64,000 bases of DNA from UBA2882 sp045542735. GTDB taxonomy: Bacteria; Bacillota; Clostridia; Lachnospirales; Lachnospiraceae. Made by a program: the position numbers and the translations under genes. Of this stretch, positions 60,958 to 64,000 are shown piece after piece. Position 1 is the stretch's first letter. Each line of letters begins with the position of its first letter. The notes below the pieces were generated by a model, which searched no databases, was not told where the DNA came from, and saw only the letters and a program-made list of their open reading frames with translations. The stretch spans positions 62,001 through 126,000 of the forward strand of contig JAZQLQ010000015.1 of the NCBI GenBank assembly GCA_045542735.1. Direction: 5' to 3'.

Positions 60958-62682
60958 ATGGATTACAAAGAAACCTTTCAGTTTTGGTTGGAAGATGCTT
61001 ATTTTGATGATGAGACCAAGCAGGAATTGTTAGCGATACGTAACGACGAAGCGGAAGTGGAAGACCGTTTTTATAGAGATTTGGAGTTTGGTACCGGTGG
61101 TTTACGTGGTGTCATCGGTGCAGGAACCAACCGCATGAATTTCTATACGGTCCGTAAAGCTACCCAGGGGCTTGCCAATTATATTTTAAAAGAGAATGGT
61201 GCGGATAAGGGATGTGCTATTGCTTATGATTCCAGACGTTTTTCGCCGGAGTTTGCCTTAGAAGCGGCTTTGTGTCTGGCGGCAAATGGTATCCATGCTT
61301 ATTTATTCGATGCCCTAAGACCCACACCGGAGTTATCCTTTGCGGTTCGCAAACTGGGATGTATCGCAGGTATTGTTATTACAGCCAGTCACAATCCGCC
61401 GGAATATAACGGTTATAAAGTATATTGGGAAGACGGTGCACAGATTACTGCCCCCAAAGACAAAGAGATTATTGCAGAAGTCAGAAATGTCACTGATTTT
61501 CACAGTGTAAAGACCATGGATGAAAAAGATGCTTTGAATCAAGGGCTTTTGACCATGATTGGCAAAGAAATCGATGATGCCTATATGGTTGAATTGAAAA
61601 AGCAGATTATTCATCCGGATTTGATTACCAAGATGGCTGAGGAAATCACCATTGTATATACACCTCTTCACGGAACCGGACTGGTACCTGTGACCAGAGT
61701 GTTGGATGAGTTGGGATTCAAGAAAGTATATGTAGTAAAAGAACAGGCGGATCCTGATCCGGAGTTTACGACCTTGGAGTATCCCAATCCCGAAGATCCT
61801 AAGGCATTTACCTTGGCACTTCAATTGGCAAAAGAGGTACAAGCAGACATTATTTTGGCCACAGATCCCGATGCTGACAGACTGGGTGTCTATGCTTTAG
61901 ACAAAGAGAGTGGGGAGTATGTATCCTTTACCGGCAATATGTCCGGCATGCTCATTGCCTGGTACTTGATGTCGGAAAAGATGGCAGAAAACAAGATGCC
62001 TACCAATCCTGCATTGGTTAAAACAATTGTCACAACCAATATGGCAGATGCTTTAGCCAAAGAATTTGGTGTGACCTTGATTGAAGTACTGACCGGATTT
62101 AAGTACATTGGTGAGCAGATTAAATTTTTTGAGCAAAACAATTCCTACAATTATGTATTTGGTTTGGAAGAAAGCTATGGCTGTCTGGCAGGAACACACG
62201 CAAGGGATAAAGATGCTGTCGTAGCGGTTATGTGTCTTTGTGAAGTGGCAGCTTTTTGCAAAAACCAGAGTATGACTCTATGGGATTTGATGCTAAAGCT
62301 TTATGAAGAATTTGGTTATTACAAAGAAGGACTCCATACCGTGACTTTAAAAGGTGTGGCAGGACAGGCTAAGATTGCAGAGATTATGGAAGGTTTCCGT
62401 AAAGAGCCGCCCAAGGCTTTTGGAGATTATAAAGTAGTGGCATTCCGTGATTATGATGCAGATCGAGTTATCTGTGCAGATGGTACAATCGGCACGACCG
62501 GGTTGCCAAAGTCCAATGTGCTCTATTTTGAATTGGAAAATGACTGTTGGTGCTGTATGCGTCCTTCGGGTACAGAGCCCAAGATTAAGTTTTATATGGG
62601 TGTAAAGGGAACTGGGCTGCAGGATGCAGAGAATCAGTTAGAGGCATTGACGGCAGCGGTGCTTAAAATGGTAGAAGCCTGA
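60958..62682 (+). CDS. pgcA: phosphoglucomutase/phosphomannomutase
   Basis: 574-residue alpha-D-phosphohexomutase that interconverts glucose-6- and glucose-1-phosphate, the supply step for UDP-glucose and dTDP-glucose. Seen: GTGGLRGVIGAGTNRMN, the phosphoserine loop VITASHNPPEYNGYKVYW, metal site ATDPDADRLGVY, sugar-binding FGLEESYGCLAGTHARDKDAV and the phosphate-binding MRPSGTEPKIKFYMG. I chose ATG 60958, preceded by GAGGT eight bases away. ATG 60943 and the frame to 60916 (which overlaps the previous gene) are less likely. Confidence 0.93.
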   Translation: MDYKETFQFWLEDAYFDDETKQELLAIRNDEAEVEDRFYRDLEFGTGGLRGVIGAGTNRMNFYTVRKATQGLANYILKENGADKGCAIAYDSRRFSPEFALEAALCLAANGIHAYLFDALRPTPELSFAVRKLGCIAGIVITASHNPPEYNGYKVYWEDGAQITAPKDKEIIAEVRNVTDFHSVKTMDEKDALNQGLLTMIGKEIDDAYMVELKKQIIHPDLITKMAEEITIVYTPLHGTGLVPVTRVLDELGFKKVYVVKEQADPDPEFTTLEYPNPEDPKAFTLALQLAKEVQADIILATDPDADRLGVYALDKESGEYVSFTGNMSGMLIAWYLMSEKMAENKMPTNPALVKTIVTTNMADALAKEFGVTLIEVLTGFKYIGEQIKFFEQNNSYNYVFGLEESYGCLAGTHARDKDAVVAVMCLCEVAAFCKNQSMTLWDLMLKLYEEFGYYKEGLHTVTLKGVAGQAKIAEIMEGFRKEPPKAFGDYKVVAFRDYDADRVICADGTIGTTGLPKSNVLYFELENDCWCCMRPSGTEPKIKFYMGVKGTGLQDAENQLEALTAAVLKMVEA

Positions 62683-62713
62683 TATAAGACGGAGAGAGAC
62701 GAGAAAAACAAAT

Positions 62714-63154
62714 ATGAAAAAATTATTGGATCAGATATTAAAATTCGGCGCAGTTGGATTCTTTTGTTTCTTTATCGATTTTGCAATTTATACGATTTTA
62801 TTGGCAGTGCTTGATTGGCATTATGATTATGTGATTGCCACCTTCTGGGGCTTCACAATATCTGTTATTATCAATTATCTGCTGAGTATGAAGTATGTAT
62901 TTGTCCGCAAGGACGATATGGACCGCAGAAAAGAGTTTGTGGTATTTGTCGTACTAAGCATCTTCGGTTGCATTTTAAATGAGATTCTGATTGTACTTTG
63001 CATGAATGGCATTTATGATAACTGGCCATGGTTACAGTCTATTGTCAGCCGGGAACTGGCAAAGATGGGTGGCAAGATTGTGGCAACCGGCGTGGTAATG
63101 GTCTATAACTTTATCACCCGAAAGATTTTTTTGGAGAAAAAACCGGAAGCATAA
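62714..63154 (+). CDS. GtrA-family membrane protein
   Basis: 146 residues with four transmembrane helices: KFGAVGFFCFFIDFAIYTI, then FWGFTISVIINYLLSMKYVFVRK, FVVFVVLSIFGCILNEILIV and GGKIVATGVVMVYNFITRKIFLEK. The N-Y-x-x-[ST] and F-x-x-R-K pattern is that of the GtrA family, small proteins thought to help lipid-linked sugar translocation. The next gene, a GT2, lies close, forming a GtrA/GT2 pair. Confidence 0.88.
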   Translation: MKKLLDQILKFGAVGFFCFFIDFAIYTILLAVLDWHYDYVIATFWGFTISVIINYLLSMKYVFVRKDDMDRRKEFVVFVVLSIFGCILNEILIVLCMNGIYDNWPWLQSIVSRELAKMGGKIVATGVVMVYNFITRKIFLEKKPEA

Positions 63155-63181
63155 CCGGCTGATATGAATAGGAGGGTTACT

Positions 63182-63976
63182 ATGAGTGAAAGAATGTTGT
63201 TGTTTATCCCTGCTTACAATTGTGAGAAACAGATTGTAAGAGTATTAAACCAGTTGGATAAAAGAGTATTGGCATATTTTGAAGAGGTACTGGTGGTAAA
63301 TAACCGCAGTACTGACGAAACAGAAAAAGTAGTTTTGGAGTTTTTGGCAGAGCATCCCGAAAAGCCCATTAAGCTCATGAGAAATGATGAAAACTATGGT
63401 TTGGGTGGTTCCCAGAAAATGGCATTTCATTATGCGTGTGACCATGGCTATGATTATGTATGTATGCTTCATGGCGACGATCAGGGAGACATTCATGATT
63501 TCCTGCCTATGCTTGCAAAAGGCATTTATGCTAAACATGATTGTGTCTTGGGTGCCAGATTTATGCGTGGTTCCCGTTTGGAGGGCTATTCCAAATTCCG
63601 TACTTTCGGAAATATTGTGTATGATTTCATTTTTGCATTTGTTACAAGACAGAGAATTTTTGACCTTGGTTCCGGCTTAAATATGTATAAGACATCCATG
63701 CTTCAGGATGAATTCTTTGAGAAATTCCCGGACAACCTGATGTTCAACTATATGATGATTTTGGCATCCCATTATTACAAACATGACATTATTTTCTATC
63801 CGGTTTCCTGGAGAGAGGATGATCAGGTTTCCAATGTAAAAATGGTAAATCAGGCGATTACCGTCCTGAAAATGGCATTTTCTTATTTCTTTGACAATGA
63901 ATACATCCATACAGAGTTTCGTGAAAAAGTGCAGGAAGCTTATACCTGCAAACAGATTACATCATTGGAGGATTAA
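63182..63976 (+). CDS. GT2 family glycosyltransferase
   Basis: 264-residue GT2 of the polyprenyl-phosphate-sugar type: LLFIPAYNCEKQIVRVLNQL, VVNNRSTDETEKVV, MLHGDDQGDI (acidic metal motif), VLGARFMRGSRLEGY and DLGSGLNMYKTS. No transmembrane helices are obvious. ATG 63182 follows AGGAGGG at six bases; ATG 63164 is less likely. It forms a pair with GtrA just upstream and probably loads a sugar on a lipid carrier. Confidence 0.85.
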   Translation: MSERMLLFIPAYNCEKQIVRVLNQLDKRVLAYFEEVLVVNNRSTDETEKVVLEFLAEHPEKPIKLMRNDENYGLGGSQKMAFHYACDHGYDYVCMLHGDDQGDIHDFLPMLAKGIYAKHDCVLGARFMRGSRLEGYSKFRTFGNIVYDFIFAFVTRQRIFDLGSGLNMYKTSMLQDEFFEKFPDNLMFNYMMILASHYYKHDIIFYPVSWREDDQVSNVKMVNQAITVLKMAFSYFFDNEYIHTEFREKVQEAYTCKQITSLED

Positions 63977-63979
63977 ACC

Positions 63980-64000
63980 ATGTGGTGGTTGATACCCCTT
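63980..64000 (+). CDS. 5' end of a gene cut by the window edge
   Basis: ATG 63980 follows GGAGG (63967-63971) at a good distance and opens a frame (MWWLIPL) that runs off the end. Only seven codons are visible. A membrane protein following the GtrA/GT2 pair would fit, but nothing more can be said. Confidence 0.45.

Noticed and set aside
1..64000. tRNA, rRNA, insertion sequences, integrase or attachment sites
   Set aside because: None seen by eye. The island has no integrase, so a simple integrative element is not supported.

Overview
The window reads as a chromosomal cell-surface polysaccharide locus of a low-GC Gram-positive anaerobe. A member of the Clostridia, probably Lachnospiraceae, is most likely. 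Supporting signs are strong AGGAGG-type ribosome sites, A+T-rich DNA, many GTG/TTG starts, a GH25 lysozyme, multi-domain GT2 rhamnosyltransferase-like proteins and a Spo0A-type DNA-binding domain. I could not assign a species, and no tRNA, rRNA, insertion sequence or CRISPR array was found.

Layout. (1) 1-10750: GT2 glycosyltransferases, a GT-C-like membrane protein, a pyruvyltransferase/F420-beta fusion, a flippase-like membrane protein and a UDP-glucose dehydrogenase. (2) 10857-33909: a Wzx/Wzy-type capsule or exopolysaccharide operon. It starts at an extended -10 promoter and encodes a 4,6-dehydratase, an initiating phosphoglycosyl transferase, GT4 transferases, three acyl- or modification-type functions, WbpA/WbpB/WbpE-like and WecB/WecC-like enzymes for amino-uronic acids, a Wzy-like polymerase and a Wzx/MurJ-like flippase. 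A convergent acyltransferase (34016-35032) closes it. (3) 35219-48644: an A+T-rich accessory island that carries the unusual content. (4) 48754-64000: a second glycan block with GT2 proteins, rfbA/rfbB, a GHMP kinase-nucleotidyltransferase fusion, a GH25 lysozyme, phosphoglucomutase and GtrA.

The island. It holds a toroid-TIR fusion, a NUDIX protein and a two-helix membrane-anchored macro-domain protein. Together these look like a type II Thoeris-like NAD-signalling defence system with an unusual TIR subunit. A P-loop/deoxycytidylate-deaminase protein resembling AvcD/dCTP-deaminase defence proteins follows. Next come a small membrane peptide, a lipocalin-like anchored protein, a membrane protein and an ABC exporter, then an Rpn-type remnant and an orphan multi-pass membrane protein. 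The island ends with an XRE-like regulator and a stand-alone Spo0A C-terminal (DNA-binding) domain protein.

The most striking observation is a 26-bp element that matches the Spo0A box (TGTCGAA), followed by an inverted half site. It occurs three times in the island with identical internal spacing. Each copy lies exactly 28 bases upstream of a -10-like hexamer, and each sits in front of a different island transcription unit. Because the island also encodes a receiver-less Spo0A DNA-binding domain, I infer a self-contained regulon that couples defence, export and membrane-protein genes to a Spo0A-like signal. This is inference from sequence and needs experimental support.
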